Shown: positions 33,397 through 46,066, numbered from the stretch's first letter. The stretch: 64,000 nucleotides of DNA from Hericium rajendrae (GCA_033439255.1 CM065878.1:4092001-4156000); one strand, 5' to 3'. Notes: generated from the letters alone by a model not told the origin. Made by a program: numbers and translations.

Positions 33397-35750
33397 TTAG
33401 GATTGAGAAGGAAGACCTTCTTCGTCGTCACTACCATCACTATGTGCGATGAAAGTACGCTCATCTGAAGGGGATAGCGAGCCTGGCGTAAATATAAAGC
33501 CCCTATGAATGGAAGATAGAAGGGCAGATATGGGCGTCTTCGCATCCTCCATATCGTTGAGAAATCTCTTCATCGGCGTCTGCACAGCATGTAGGTTGGT
33601 TGTGCATGCTAAGTCAAGGGACGGAGGAGGCATGTCCTCGACTTCAACTCGTATTGGAGGTGTTGTAGATGCAGCAGGATCAATTTCACTGAGTGGGCTC
33701 GGAACGGCCTCCCCATCCTCAGATATCACGATCGGTGGGTTTGGAGATTGGGGGAGTGGTACTTGTGTAGGATCAATCTGCGGCTCGGGAGTGGGAGGTG
33801 AGTCAGGCGTAGGTATGGGCACATTGGAATCGACCGCTGGCTCTTGGCGGTCTTTCACGGGAGCCACCTTCTTGGGAGCTTCCTGTGAAGGCTTCGATTT
33901 AGCTTTTGCCTGTGCCCGTTTCGCGGGAGGAGCCGCCGATGTCTTTTTCTCCGACTTCATGGCTTTCGCGCGCGCGAGCTGCGACAGCGTCGGTTCGGTG
34001 ACACCCTTCCGACGAACTGTAGCAGTTTTGGCTGCAACGACGCGATCAAAGTGCGCAGTCTGTGATCGTGGAACTGGTGGCTTCGATCCTGGATGAATGA
34101 AGTTCTTGGCCCTATCCGAAGATAACATTGAGACGACGCGAACGTGCGATAAGGAGGAGCTACTTACGAGGCCGGTGGCTTTGACGGGACAGTCGACTTT
34201 GACGGAATCGGTGGCTTCGACGGAATCGGTGGCTTCGATGGAACAGGTGGCTTCGACGAAACAGGCGGTTTTGACGAGGTCGACGTCTTCAACGAAGCCG
34301 ATGACTTTGATGGGACCGATGGCTTTAACGGGACCGGATGCCTTGACGTTGCTTTTTGTCGTATTTTCGGGCTGCTGACTTGAAGAGCTTTCCTTCACCT
34401 CTGGAGGGGGGAGAAGAATACGTCTCGCTCCGCCCTTCTCCTTGTTGGGGCCCGATTGCGCAGGATCGCTGGTGGGAACAGTCTTCTTCGAAGGCCGGAG
34501 CGGGCCGACAGTCATGCTCATCGTCCTAGGCATGTCTCCGCGGGTCGGCTTGTCCAAAGGCTGGGGCCGCTGCGAAGGAAGTATGCGGAGTGGTGGCACA
34601 GTCACGGTCGTACCCCCTTCAGGACTCGTTTCGACTTTGGTCAATGGTCGCATGGGGCCCTGACGTGAGTGGAAGATCTCTGGAACGTTGTTTGCAGAAG
34701 CCGCAGGCACATCTTTACGGGCGGCGAGTGTCATGCGTGCGGATGTGGCATCCTTGACCAAGATAGTCGACGCAGACCGCGCTCTGCCATGGGTTGGGCG
34801 CTGTTCTTGTCTGCCACGATCCATGTGAAAGTCGCCATCGCTGTTGCGGGACGTTCATAAGGCACTTGTGAGGAGTGGGTTGAGGAGGAGGAGGTCGGGC
34901 GGGGAGGAGCTGGCGGCTGAGCAGCCGTTATGTTGAGATATTTTCTCGTTGTCGGGGACATCGTTGCAGCGAACCTTTCGGTCGTGAATCAGGTTGATTA
35001 GGGTGAAATCAAAGAAACTAAACTCACTGGTCCACCCGCTGTGGCAGCAGAATTTTATATGCATCCCATACTTTCCTACACAGCTTCCGTACATCTGCAT
35101 TTGCATCCGTCGCCGACACGAAAATGGCTCTCTCCACATCATGCGCTCTGACTTCCTTCTCCAGATCCGGCGGATTAAAGCAATTTAGACAGACATAGAC
35201 GCCCTCAATAGCAGTCATCCGGACACTCGTTGACTTGTCCTTCAGTGCATCTGCAAGATATGGCAGAATGGAGGGCAGCGTCGTCTCCTGGATGATTGTT
35301 TCGATGCCGCCCTTCGCCCGCGCGATAAACACCTTGTTCGGCCGCGCACAGACGGCCAGCAGCGCCGGCAAGAACATGGGCAGGATGGGCTCGAAGGCGC
35401 TCCCCAGCGCTCGCGCCGCAGAGCATAAAAGCTCAATCGCAGCACCAGAGAGGCGTGAGCGCTCAGAGGCGGCCGCTTTGGAGATCGGCCGGGCATGCTC
35501 CCGGAGGAAGGGTGTCAGCACGGAGGGGAAGTTGCGGCCGTCGTTGTCGACCAGGACAGAGAGGGCCTTGAGGGCTTTGGCGATGGTGTCCCAGCTATCT
35601 TCGGTCTCCAGAAGTGTCAGCGAGCCACGATGCCGCATCAACTCTTTCTGATATTCTGCAGACAGTTCAGACTGCGTGCGATCAGCGCAGAGATGGAGTT
35701 AATGCGTAAGTACGACACACCTTGGCACCGCGTTCAAACTCGCTAGGCAT
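33397..35750 (-). CDS. TOG/CLASP-N-like protein with long disordered tail
   Basis: The start at 35750 (MPSEFERGAK) splices into SELSAEYQKELMRHRGSLTL and a HEAT/TOG domain of about 190 residues. That domain holds EDSWDTIAKALKALSVLVDN, IELLCSAARALGSAFEPILP, MFLPALLAVCARPNKVFIAR, PYLADALKDKSTSVRMTAIE and LCRKVWDAYKILLP. This resembles the CLASP N-terminal domain, so a role at microtubules is likely. The tail (33,397 to about 34,824) is disordered, rich in Pro, Ser, Lys and Ala. It includes a hexapeptide repeat zone (34,180-34,345) and ends SDGSDDEEGLPSQS. The join between the two parts is unresolved. The frame reached by the intron at about 34,986-35,033 has a TGA at 34,855-34,857, while another frame across the same stretch (MSPTTRKYLNITAAQPPAPP) looks more protein-like. 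One or two base errors, or two genes, would explain it. Confidence 0.6.
34180..34345. repeat. Imperfect 18-bp tandem repeat inside the TOG-protein gene
   Basis: About nine copies of a unit close to ggcttcgacggaatcggt follow each other. On the coding (minus) strand they give degenerate hexapeptides such as SVEATD, SIEATC and FVEATC. The period of 18 keeps the reading frame, so copy number can change without breaking the protein. Confidence 0.75.
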
Positions 35751-36558
35751 CCAGTAGATAACGTATGTGCGTGGTGTGTGATAGGGTATAATGCGATGTA
35801 ATGAGTAGGACAAGAAGCCGAAGCAAAGCAAGCACTGTTGTGGTCGGCTGCAAGCAGCACGAGGCGGTCGCGCGTTCAAGAGAACAGACACGTGATCGTG
35901 TTTCGTAGTCACGCTTGCGAGGACCACTTCCTGTCTGCGTCCGCGAACAGTTTGAACTTTTTGTCGAGGAGGAGTCGTTTTTGACGTCTAGAATCCCCAA
36001 TCACAAAAAGAGCATATTCCGGCAAATTTTAAGCACAACTACGATCCGCGAACAAGAATCATCCCTCTGCTATCTATTCAGCACATGCAATTGGTGATGG
36101 ACAAGTCAGAACAATCGTGTGTTTCAGAAAAATATAATACTCTACCTAAGCAGCACATGCCGAGACTACAGCGACATACGCACAGAAGATAATAATACGA
36201 ATAAACACGAATTGAACATGAACACAGATAGTACAGTACGCAACAGATCGACGTGTTTCGCTGGTATGCCAGCTTCAGTTGGAAACAAAATTACATAGAA
36301 TTACAACGGTGGGACGCAGAAATCAGTAAATGGATATTTGGAATGAGCGTGAGATAGTGAGATGCCAAGTTGTACATCGTGTGGATTGGGTTTATTAATT
36401 ACAAAGACAAGCGGTGTGGTATCGAAAGGTATCACGGCCGGCCAACGAATGGAACAGTAGAAAGATAACTGAAATGTCTTGCTTAGGATATCACAATGAA
36501 GCGAAGGGTAATGGGAATAGTAATATATGGATACAACACAACGCACCCAATGGCTCGA
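35751..36558. other. Gene-free interval
   Basis: This 808 bp stretch is AT-richer in its right half. It probably holds the TOG-gene promoter and the 3' region of the next gene. No exon was identified. Confidence 0.35.
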
Positions 36559-39320
36559 TCATTCAAACCACTCGCTCCTCCCCGCAGCTTCCAGCTCGAA
36601 CTCATCGGCGCTGGAAACCGGAAGGGGCGGCACGCCCTGCAGACCGAGCACGCTCGTGGGGTGGCTCTGCGGGGTCGGAAACATAGGAGCGGGAATGTTG
36701 AGCAAGAGATCCGAGAGCCTGTTCGAGAGGGATGAAGGCGCGTGCATGGATTGGGGCACCATGTTCTCGAGACCGAGCGCACTCCATGTGAACGATGGAG
36801 ATGAGTTCACTTCCGGCGAGGCGTACGAACCTGGCATCCACGGCCGCTGCTCGCATCTGGACTGCGCCCAGTCGGCCAGCACTCCAGGGAAGGACCCAGG
36901 AGACGATGCCATCGACCATACTGAATCCTCAATGCTGCCGCTCTCATCGTCGGCATCCCCATGGTCCTCTTCCGCTAAGTGATGGCGCATGGTATAGGCA
37001 ATCCGCTGCTTCCTGACTGTCTCCACTGTCTCCAGATGCCTTGCTTCAGGATGAAGTGATGGCATGACTGTGTCCCTGGTGGCGTGGCTGACATCGCTCT
37101 CACCGCTGATGGACGTCATCGATGATGCAGTCGCGGTGGACGTATCGGAGCGTGCGGTTGATGTCGAGGTTGTGGATGCAACTGATGCTTTACGAGCATC
37201 AGTCGTGTTAGACAAAGCCTAGAAGAAGGTGCGATAAGTCCCACAGTCCATGCGATGACCGACTCGAGTGCTAGTTACACACTTCAATCACCCATTCAGG
37301 CTCGACCTCTGAGTCTGGACGGACATCCCCATCAAAAGCTGCATCCGAAGGAGCCCATGGGTTTGTGAATCGCACGCCTGCATCCTGCGCTTCGAACCCG
37401 TCCATGGTGAGGTTGGCGCTCCCACAGTCCAGCAGCATCCCATCCAGGGCCTCCTCAATTGCAAGTTCCGAGCGTCGCCCGACCTTCTCGTCAACACGGC
37501 TTGCAGCTGCGTTCAGATCTAGAGTTAGAGGGAACGGGGATCCCGACCTGACTCTGCCCTCAGGCCTTGGAAGGATGGTCTCGTCCGGGCTGGAAGACGT
37601 GCCTACGACGCTTCGCCTCCTCGATTTCGTCCTATAGACGGTCCTTCCGACCATCCTTATGCCTGATTCCTGCCCTCAGCTGCTCGTGCAACGCCTTGGC
37701 AGGTCCTGGCACAGACGGAAGTGGCTTATGCTTCGATTTCCTGCGCCTGTGTTCCTGGCTGGGAACTTTGGGTAACGGCGCATTCGGCGGCGGTGCCATG
37801 GGTGGCGGGAAAGCAGGGGGCGGGAACGGCGGCGGCGTGCTGACTGTAACTGTCACCCCACCAATATCTTGGTCAGAAGGGGGAAGGGGAAACGTGAACG
37901 AAAGTGGAGAAGCGCAAGTGGCAGATTGGTATTTAAGAGGAGAGACAGAGGATAGAGACGTGATGTGCAGCGGCCGGAGCTGAGAGGGTTTCGACACGGT
38001 GCGTGAGCCGCGGGAAACTGAATCGACGCCACCGCGCAGTGGTGAGCCGGAGAGAGATTTTGACGATGCCGAGCTATCGGTGCTAGGTCGATTTTCTAGC
38101 CCTGGTGTTGAACGTGACTTGTGGATCTTCTTTGGCCGAGCTGCTTGTGCGGTCGTGAGTGCAGCCTTGCGAAAAGGATCGTCTTCCGGCGTGATCGGAC
38201 GGTCTGAAGGTTTGGTGGACTGGGAATCGAAGGGGGGTGCGAGATGGCTACCAGTCATTGACTGATGATGATCATGCGTATTATCATTGAAGAAGGGAGT
38301 GACAGGCGTTGTCGCGGGCGAAAAGGACAGACTTGGTGTAGACTGTGCAGGGGATGACGGATTATATGCATGCACATGCGCTTGGGCATAAGGGTGAGGT
38401 GGAACAGGTGTCGGCTCAGAAGTAAGAACCATCGGAGGAGCAGAGAGCGGCGCTGGCGCGCTATTCGAGTTGAATAAGTTATACTTGGAGCGCGAGAGTC
38501 TCAACGTGCGCAGCTTTGCCGTAAAAGACGGTCTAGATGGCTGCTCCGCATTGGATTGATTTTCCCCCTGCTGCCAAGGCGATGGTCAGAAATAGTATCG
38601 GCGCGACGTAGACTAAATACTCACATGAGCTACAGTATTCTCAGCCACATTAAGGAGGGGGACAGATGTGGACTTGTGGAGGGGCGTGGGGGAATGCACA
38701 CGCTCCGAGTGCGCATCTGGATGTAGAATGCGAGGCGGGCTGTCGAATAAGGAGGAGAGGCGACGAAAGGCACCACTGCCACGCGATGGTGTTGCCGGGG
38801 GAGGCTGAATGGCTAAAGTGGCGTGCGCACTGATATCGCTGTCAGAATCATCTTCGAAGAAAGAATGTGGGATGGGCGGGACGGGTGGGAGCGCGTCTCT
38901 GTCTGGAGGCGAAGGAGGGTGAACATGAAAAAATGCTCTCGGAAGAGACTTTGCGCGGGCGCGCGAACGGAGAGATATTGGTGACGACGACGCGATGGAA
39001 ACTACAGAGTGTTTCTCAGAAAAGGTGGTAGGGAGAGCGCCGTGAGTCGCGGGATGGGGTTGTCTAGTGACGACGTCGTGAACGCGAGACTTGACCTTGC
39101 GGAAGAGCGAGACAGTCGGCGTGCGAGGTGGCTCGTCGATGGTTGGCGAGGCGAGTGGATCGGCATTGTTTGAGGCGTGGGTGGGTAGGAGGTCGAGGTC
39201 AGAGTGGCCGATGCCGTCAAAGGTTGCGGAGACGAGCTGAGAGAACTCGTCGACGGAGAAGGCAGGACTCCTGCGGGCGAGCTCCATGGGGGCAGAGTTG
39301 GGCTCCATTGTGGGCGACAC
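36559..39320 (-). CDS. Large disordered protein of unknown function
   Basis: I do not recognise this gene. The start is near 39,308 (MEPNSAPMELARRSPAFSVD) or at an upstream in-frame ATG (39,320). It encodes a Ser/Pro-rich protein of roughly 850 residues in about four exons. An intron at about 38,579-38,632 joins NVAENTVAH to QGENQSNAEQPSRPSFTAKL. A run with STPPPFPPPAFPPPMAPPPN and basic RRRKSKHKPLPSVP (about 37,730-37,840) suggests SH3 or profilin ligands. An intron at about 37,218-37,275 joins EWVIE to ALSNTTDARKAS. Near 37,640-37,650 the frame changes from RHKDGRK to TVYRTKSRRRSVVG. One extra base in aagga would explain it, and otherwise a TAG ends the first part at 37,632. The C-terminal exon ends ELEAAGRSEWFE. 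A cytoskeletal or polarity role is only a guess. Confidence 0.55.
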
Positions 39321-40997
39321 TGCATGGTGGGGACATGCATCGCAGACTTATAGCCAGCGTGAAGGAATGTTGTGCATGAACGTCAACCATCCATTTCCAC
39401 TTTGCGTTTTACGCTTTCCTTTCCTGGACACGCGTCCACCAGCTGTCGTCCTTGCCGGTCCTTCTTTCTGCCTAACCGTCCCAAAACATACACCAGAATA
39501 CAGCCTGATCCTCTTGTTTCCTGTTCGCCAGCTTGCCCAGCTTCCCTCAGAGATTTGCCATCCCCTTCTCCCCTCTCTTTACTGCTCCACACGTGCGAGC
39601 ATCCCTGCCTTGACTTGGTCTTTACATCACCAAGACAGAATCAGACAGATCCTCGATCAGCCATCTAACGCTTCCCTGCTTCCCTCGCCATCCTTCTGCA
39701 ATTACGTGACAGCCCAAATACGTCCGCACACACAATCATGCGAGCTCATGCACATGGACATCTATCGTGTCATCTTTTCCACCCAAGCTCTCTCCCTGTC
39801 AACATCAAATTCTTTGCATCTGTCTCCACTAATTTGGAAACCCATTAGACTTCCTCCCATTCGGAAGAAAGTCCTTCATTCGACGTTCAAGTTTCGCCTC
39901 AGCTTTCCTCTTATCCTTGCGATCGGTCGATCGACACAATTCTTGTCGTGTTAAAGCTTGTTCTCAGTCTCGAAAGGCCTGCGCCGCCCGCGGCATGCGG
40001 CCCGTCCAGGACTCAGTAACCTCCGCCAATCTCTTCAGAACCTCGATCCATGTCACCCTGCGGCTTGCGACTTCATACTAAACGTTCCTGAACCAGTATT
40101 ACGACCATTCTTTCGACATGCTTTCCGTCCATCTCGCACTCGCTTTCCCAGTCGGTTAGTACACCGACGATGCAGCCCGCTTGGAGAATTCAGCCATAAG
40201 TCCCCGTCCTGGCCCGCTCTCGTTATCTCTCGTTAGCTCTGCATACGGAAACGTGGTGAAAGTTAATTTCCCGAGCTTGCCCCGCACCACATCCTTTACC
40301 GACATCTTTAGTCAATGGTGACATGAGCCGTCAAGGTCCGCTGTCGCTTCCGACGTATGTAAGTCACCTGCGCCACTTGACACCAGAAATCTAGCACTAC
40401 ATAAGTAAGATTCGCGGATGACGTGGGCCGACGGTGCGACAAAGGTCTACATATATTCTGAGGAGGTATATTACTTCATGTCTGTAAATAAAAACTGCAA
40501 GACAGGATTCCAGATAACTATGCTAGGCGTGTTCTATGACCTATGACGACCATATAAGGATGCCTTTGTGATTTGTCCAGGAGCAGAAAAAGAGACAGCG
40601 AGAACATGTTCTACGGATATGTCGCATTTATCAGGGGTGTCGCGTTGTCGGTGGGGGTGGAGGTGTCCGGAGAGAGAGTCATGATAAGAGGGATACAGCG
40701 GAACATGGACATGACTGTCTTGAAGAGCGTGCAAGGACCTAGATTGGCAATAGCCCAGGCGGAGAAAGAAAACGATACCTGTGTATCCAAAATTGAGAGA
40801 ACATGCCGACGATATTGGAATTGCAAAAACAAGAGAAAGACCAGGCATAAGAAAGAGAGGTGGGGCCGAGATAAAGCGATGCACAAGCCTCGAGAGCAAG
40901 CTGAACGCAGACCAGAGAGACGAAACCAAGCCCCAGACAAAGAGACAAAGAGACGATAGACCAGGCCTTCTTGACAAGAGAGCATCTTTGATCTTCA
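39321..40997. other. Long gene-free interval
   Basis: This is 1.7 kb between two minus-strand genes. Open frames such as 39,286-39,954 plus are pyrimidine-rich and show no domain. It likely holds a promoter, a long 5' leader and the 3' region of the next gene. Confidence 0.35.
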
Positions 40998-42403
40998 TCA
41001 CAAGCTGCCCGCCATGATTGCTGGCCCTACAGTATCTGCATCGCCGAGAGATGTCCCGGTCGTTCGAGAGGCATAGGTCCCACCGGTGATTTCCAGGACT
41101 GCGTCTTCGCCTACATATTTCGGGCCGCCAACGCCATCGACAAGTTCTGGGGCCTTGCGCCGGAAGCCACCATAGCAGCCGATCATATCCGCGCCTGCAT
41201 CCCCGACCGCAGCACACGCTCGCAATGGGGCTTTGACGCGCGTGTACCCAATCCCCATCCCCATCCGGCGCACACCTACCCCAAGACCGAGGCTTCCTAT
41301 CGTATCGCCTTTCTTCATCAGCGCACTCGATTTTCCGTGACCAGCATCGGCGCTTGCACCTCCGGGTGAAAGTAGGCTCAGACGAGAGGTCGTCCGCCGT
41401 ACTTTCTTGACGAGGACGTTGCCCTTCTTGCGGCTCTTCTTTTCGAGCTTGTGGATCTGCTCCGCCATGCTGTACGGCATGGGATACGCAATTGGAGACA
41501 AGTGTGCGGAGCGCAGCTTCCCCACGGCCGATTTGGACTTGCGCAACTGGGGAGACTGTACATGAGCATCCTCCGGGGGATTGAATGAGAGCGAAGAGAG
41601 CGCGCTCCAGCGGAATGTCTTGTCGGCCTTCAGGCTGGGAGTCACCGTTACCTCCGCAGCGTCGATCTCGCTCGGCCCTTCCGCGTCAAGGGAGGGCACG
41701 TAGCTCTGCCTGTCTCCCGCTTTGTCGTCCTTGTCGAGCCCGTGCCAGTCAATGGACGGGACTTCCACATCCCATTCCTCTTGTCCTGTGTCTCCAATCA
41801 GCTTCCACTATCATCAGGCAAGAATGCTATCGCACCTGACGCGACAGTCGGACCGACACTGCCAGCCCTTTTCTTCTTCAGCAAATTTCTGCCCTTACGT
41901 TTACCCGTCCCATCATTTCCTTCCCGCGTGACAAGTACAGGGATGGGCATCGCCAGCGCGCAGCGTAAACTCAGTTCTTCTTGCCCATCGCATGAGTCTT
42001 CGCGTGCGCGGGCACACATGTCCCGCTCGACCATCGAGAGCGATATCTCCGCGCGCCGCGCAAAGGTAGCGGTTCCTGCACCCAGAACGTCCGAGTCACA
42101 CCGTGGGCGCGACGTGTCTATATCTGTGCCCGAGCGCTCCGGGAGCCACATCCCGAACTCGTCGACATCAACGTCGACGGATAAATCGAAGTCCACCCCG
42201 AGGCCCAGGCCGCGGGCATCTCGCTGGATGCATGTTTCAGTCTGATCGATCTGGCTGGATGACGCAGACAGTATAGAGGGAGGCGACGGTTTGAACGGCC
42301 TTGTGTCCGACGATGGATCCTGGTTCATGATGTGCGATTGCGATGAAGTTCGCATCACCTCTCCTAAACTATCAGAGCTCAAGACTGGCATAGAGAGTGA
42401 CAT
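40998..42403 (-). CDS. Basidiomycete protein of unknown function, Ser-rich with conserved basic core
   Basis: I do not recognise a family. The start at 42403 (MSLSMPVLSSDSLGEVMRTS) gives a disordered first half with an acidic run (VDFDLSVDVDVDEFGMWLPE) and a basic patch (GKRKGRNLLKKKR). The second half has EEWDVEVPSIDWHGLDKDDK, then KTFRWSALSSLSFNPPEDAH, HKLEKKSRKKGNVLVKKVRR and a Gly-rich C-terminus ending SLGDADTVGPAIMAGSL at 40,998. The two halves are in different frames around 41,803. Either a 50-bp intron with a weak gtcggt donor, or one missing A in ggaag, restores the reading. The many Lys/Arg runs fit a nuclear protein, but function is unknown. Confidence 0.55.
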
Positions 42404-42653
42404 TGAGAACGGCCTGACGGCCTTCCAGAGTCTTTTTCTGTGCCTGGCTAAGGACGGCAGTGGATGGATGTTCAGAGAGGGAAGCAGTGCATGTTTGAAG
42501 GGTAAGAGTAGATGTCGAAAATTCTAGTGCAGGGATGCTGGGGAATGAAGGAGAGCCACATTTTGCGGAGGCGAAAAGCCCAGACTGGGAACGGGTGTGA
42601 CCTGGGCGTGACTGACGAACTGGATGATCGGGAGAGCGTGCTGGATAAGGGAT

Positions 42654-44560
42654 CTATGAGCTTAGACATGCGAAAGGTAGGATATCTCTACCTGCAAGTC
42701 CTCTTCCAGCTATTTTGTTCCAGTCCCTAGGACGTCCGTTCAGCAGAGCAAGCATGAGATGAGAAAATATCACATACACGTCACTAAACCATTCATGTTG
42801 TTTGACTTCTTGAAATGATATCCTTTTCGCGGGATTGCGCTCTAGGCACTAAAAAGAGCCAACTGCTGAGATACAACAGAGCCACGATAGAAGAGTCGGG
42901 GTTACCTTATGGATCAGGTCTTGGAGGTGAGGATTGATCTCATGTTCAGATAATGAAAGTCCGGAGTCCGACAAGACGCTCGTGCGCATTTTCACCGGGG
43001 AAATATTGCCTACTTGCTTGTCCGGAGCCAAGAAAGGATGCTAAGTTACCGCACAACCGACAATTAATTGTTGGCCTCCAGATAGAATACCAATCGTTGA
43101 CGAACCTGACCGCATGCAAGCCATCCCAAGACGACACCATATGCCCACCAGTCAACCTCAAAGCCGTGGTCCCAGCCAAGCAATAATTCAGGTGCGGAAT
43201 CCCATTCAGTCACACCTTCGCAATCGCCGAAGCTGAGCGTTGCAGCCTCAGCTCTCAAGATAGCAGAATGCTCGAAACCTGAGATGACGATGTGCCCTTG
43301 CAGGTGGACGAAGATGTGCCCCGGTCTGAGAGCACGGTGCACGATCTCAGTCCCATGCAAGAACGAAAGTCCACAGGCCTAGACAGCAATGAAGTCTCGA
43401 CGAAGGTTCTGCGAAAATGGCATGAAAAACCTCACCAATTCGCCCGCCCATGATTTTGCTCGTGTGTCCAGGACTCTTCCCTCCTCCTGAAGGACATCCA
43501 GCAGACTCCCACCTTCGCAGTACTCGAACATCGAATATACCACACAAGCGTCCAAGTCCTCCCACGCACGCTCCATTTGCTGAACATACAGATTGCCTAG
43601 CCCCGCCTCTTTCTTCTCCCTGAGCAGGTTCAATATAGCGTGTTCTCTCTTAACAAACTCTGTCAAGGGAAGACTGTGCGTGCGAATGACCAGGAGTGGA
43701 GGAGGATGATACTTGGTTGGGAGTACTTTAATTGCACAGTTTTCGTGCGGGGAAAATATCGTTTGAGGAAGGGGCGCGGAGAGAGCGAGATGAGAGATAG
43801 ACCTAGGCGAATGATGGAGTGTGCGTAAGAGCGTAAAAGACGGATGGCGTGGACCACAACCGGGTTGCGAAAAGCGGCGGGTCGGAGTCAGACGAGCAGG
43901 CTTCTGTGTATGTACGGTGCTGATCGCTGTTGAGGTTTTCACCTTCGGCGTCAGAACCATGACTTCCTAAATCGGATAATAAACTATTAGATTTCTGTCT
44001 TCAATCAGGAGTGCACACGTATGTGAAACGTACGTCGATATCATCATCCTCCCACTCGGAATCGATGTCTCTGATATTGGACAACTGCTATGTTTGGAGC
44101 GGACTACTTGTCAGTTCAGCGGCATGTTGAATATGGAGTAAGCTATATACCTCGACGTGGTAGCTATTATCGGCCTTGACAGATACTCCCCGAGACGCTG
44201 ACAGAACCTCATAACTGGAGCGCATACCGCTGGGTGCTGCCTTCACATCTTCTGTATCTAGAAATTCAGCGAAAGACTCCTGAAGATTCCCATGTCATCT
44301 TCGTTCCATAGTTCGTTCGGTGAAAGCTCACGGAAAAGGGTGCAGTATCGAAGAGTTCTGCGTTGAGTATTGGTGCGGCGGACAAAGGGTTGGGATCAGG
44401 CGGAGGTGTGAGCGGCGATGAGAAGAGCACGGCTGCCGCCTATAAAACGAACCACATCAGACGTCGGCTATGAGCCTCGACAGATAACGAAATCACGTAC
44501 TGGTGTAGCGCCAGGTATGGAGCTCACAGAGCGGTGAGAGCCAGGGAATGAAAGTGGCAT
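42654..44560 (-). CDS. Protein kinase-like gene with lost catalytic residues (pseudokinase)
   Basis: The start at 44560 (MPLSFPGSHRSVSSIPGATP) is followed by four small Ser/Pro-rich exons (for example LTPPPDPNPLSAAPILNAEL and DIDSEWEDDDID). The kinase fold then begins: CAIKVLPTKY keeps the ATP-site Lys, then LTEFVKREHAILNLL, CVVYSMFEYCEGGSLLDVL and an alpha-E helix ending FLHGTEIVHRALRPGHIFVH. There HRA replaces HRD. The DFG site reads SGFEHSAI. Later APELLLGWDHGFEVDWWAYG (APE, DWWAYG), HPFLAPDK and ERNPAKRISFQEVKQHEWFS keep the C-lobe pattern of AGC-like kinases. So the fold looks complete while two catalytic Asp residues are gone. A signalling scaffold role is inferred. The C-terminal end at 42,654 assumes no further intron. 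Confidence 0.75.
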
Positions 44561-44975
44561 CACAGCGAGTGCACACGGTGCAAACGGTCGTGCTGGTTTA
44601 GAACTGAGGTCGGGATTGTATCGTGTTACGAATCTGCGAGATGGATTTCTGAGCTTCTACCTTCCCCAAAAGAATACAACATGTGTCATCCGCCCAGTCT
44701 GCCAGTGGATATGTCAGAAAAGCGAAATTTCCGTTTGCTAGATATCAAGTCGAGCAGCATCGGTGACCAACGTAGAGAAGAGAAGACTATACCAATCTGT
44801 TGCTGATCTGCAGCCTGTGATGAATTGTGACAGGAAGTTGAATTCATGAACCCACATTATCGGATTTATAGTACAGTTGGGAGTGATAAAATAGCACGGC
44901 GTGGACATGAACCTTTCCGAAAGAGTAACCGCTATGGACAGCGCACCGATGCAATACAATTTCCACGGGGGCAAG
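44561..44975. other. Interval between the pseudokinase and GET2 genes
   Basis: This is 415 bp holding the pseudokinase promoter and the GET2 3' end. I see nothing else in it. Confidence 0.35.
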
Positions 44976-46066
44976 CTACAGTGCACGATCTGACACAGAT
45001 CCGGACATGGCCACTAGAATACCTAATGCAACTATGGCAGCCGCAACATCATCTAGTAGTGCACTTGTCATCGACACATATTTGAGCCCATATATGATGA
45101 CCGATGCCAGAGCCCTGGGCAAATGCGGCAAAGCAATGCTCAGTAGCATCGGTGGTTGCGCCGTATCCTTAGTCATGTGTCAGTACCCACAGTGTGCATT
45201 CGACAATAGCACGTACCATGCCCGTAAATATGTGGAGAGAGTGTAAGGCAAGCTCCAGGGAAACAAACGCCCAAAAGAAAGGCTGTGGAATTTGAGTCGA
45301 CACCTTGTCAATGATCATGATCAATTAAGCTCACCACGGCTTGTATGCCCCATGTGCGTAAGGTAGCCTCTCTCCTCGCTAGCTCCGCCCACCTCCACCA
45401 CCCATCGGAAAAGACGGTAGCAGAGGGCGTAGAGGCGAAAGCCTCTGGTTCCTTGAATAACACGAAAAAGGCCACTAAACACCATACAGCCACTATATGG
45501 ATAAGAGGCATGAGCTTCTGAATTCGGGTCCGCGGTTTCTGCGGAGCGACTTGTGCGAGAGGGTTCGGGCCAAATCCACCTTGGGCGAAGGAAGACATGA
45601 TTGCCGACAATGGGTCGTCAGGAAGGTTTTGATCGGAGGCTTGTGAAAGGCTCGGCTCTGGAGAAGGCATGGATCCGCCAGATAATAGAGCATTCATCAG
45701 TTGCTGTTGTTCCTGAGACCACCCCGAGGAACTTGGTTGTAGATTATTGCCGGCGCTGCTGGAAACTTTGAAAGGGGATGCGCCTGACGATCTGGGAACC
45801 GGTCCAGGCGCTGGGATCTCTGGTTCTTCGCCCAGAAAGTTTTCTAACTCTCGCTGGGAAGCCGGTGGAATTGTCGGAAGTGGTGGATCTGCAGAGTTCT
45901 GTTAGAATGCTCAGATCTGAGAGAAAAAATGGTTGGAAGCACCGTCGTGAACGAAGGCTGCAGCATCGTCTCCGCGCGCAGAGGTCGTAAGTTTCGCCAG
46001 ACGATCTGTACCTCTGTTCAGGATCGCCTTCCTCCTCGCCTCTGCTCTTGCTGCTGCACTTGACAT
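44976..46066 (-). CDS. GET2: GET2-like subunit of the tail-anchored protein insertase
   Basis: GET2 pairs with GET1 in the ER membrane to receive tail-anchored proteins from GET3. The start at 46066 reads MSSAAARAEARRKAILNRGT followed by DRLAKLTTSARG, the basic N-terminal GET3-binding helix of the family (RR-x-x-IL, then R/K-rich). An intron at about 45,895-45,945 joins FVHDD to PPLPTIPPASQRELENFL. A long cytosolic linker leads to three hydrophobic segments: LMPLIHIVAVWCLVAFFVLF, the FFWAFVSLELALHSLHIF helix, and DDVAAAIVALGILVAMSG before the stop. Introns at about 45,279-45,340 and 45,173-45,220 fit. The family is poorly conserved, so the call rests on the N-terminal motif and the three-helix layout. 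Confidence 0.78.

Noticed and set aside
33509-34096. 195-aa plus-strand Gly/Ser-rich frame
   Set aside because: It lies antisense to the tail of the TOG-like gene and mirrors its biased composition.
39286-39954. 222-aa plus-strand frame
   Set aside because: It overlaps the start of the disordered-protein gene, is pyrimidine-rich and has no recognisable motif.
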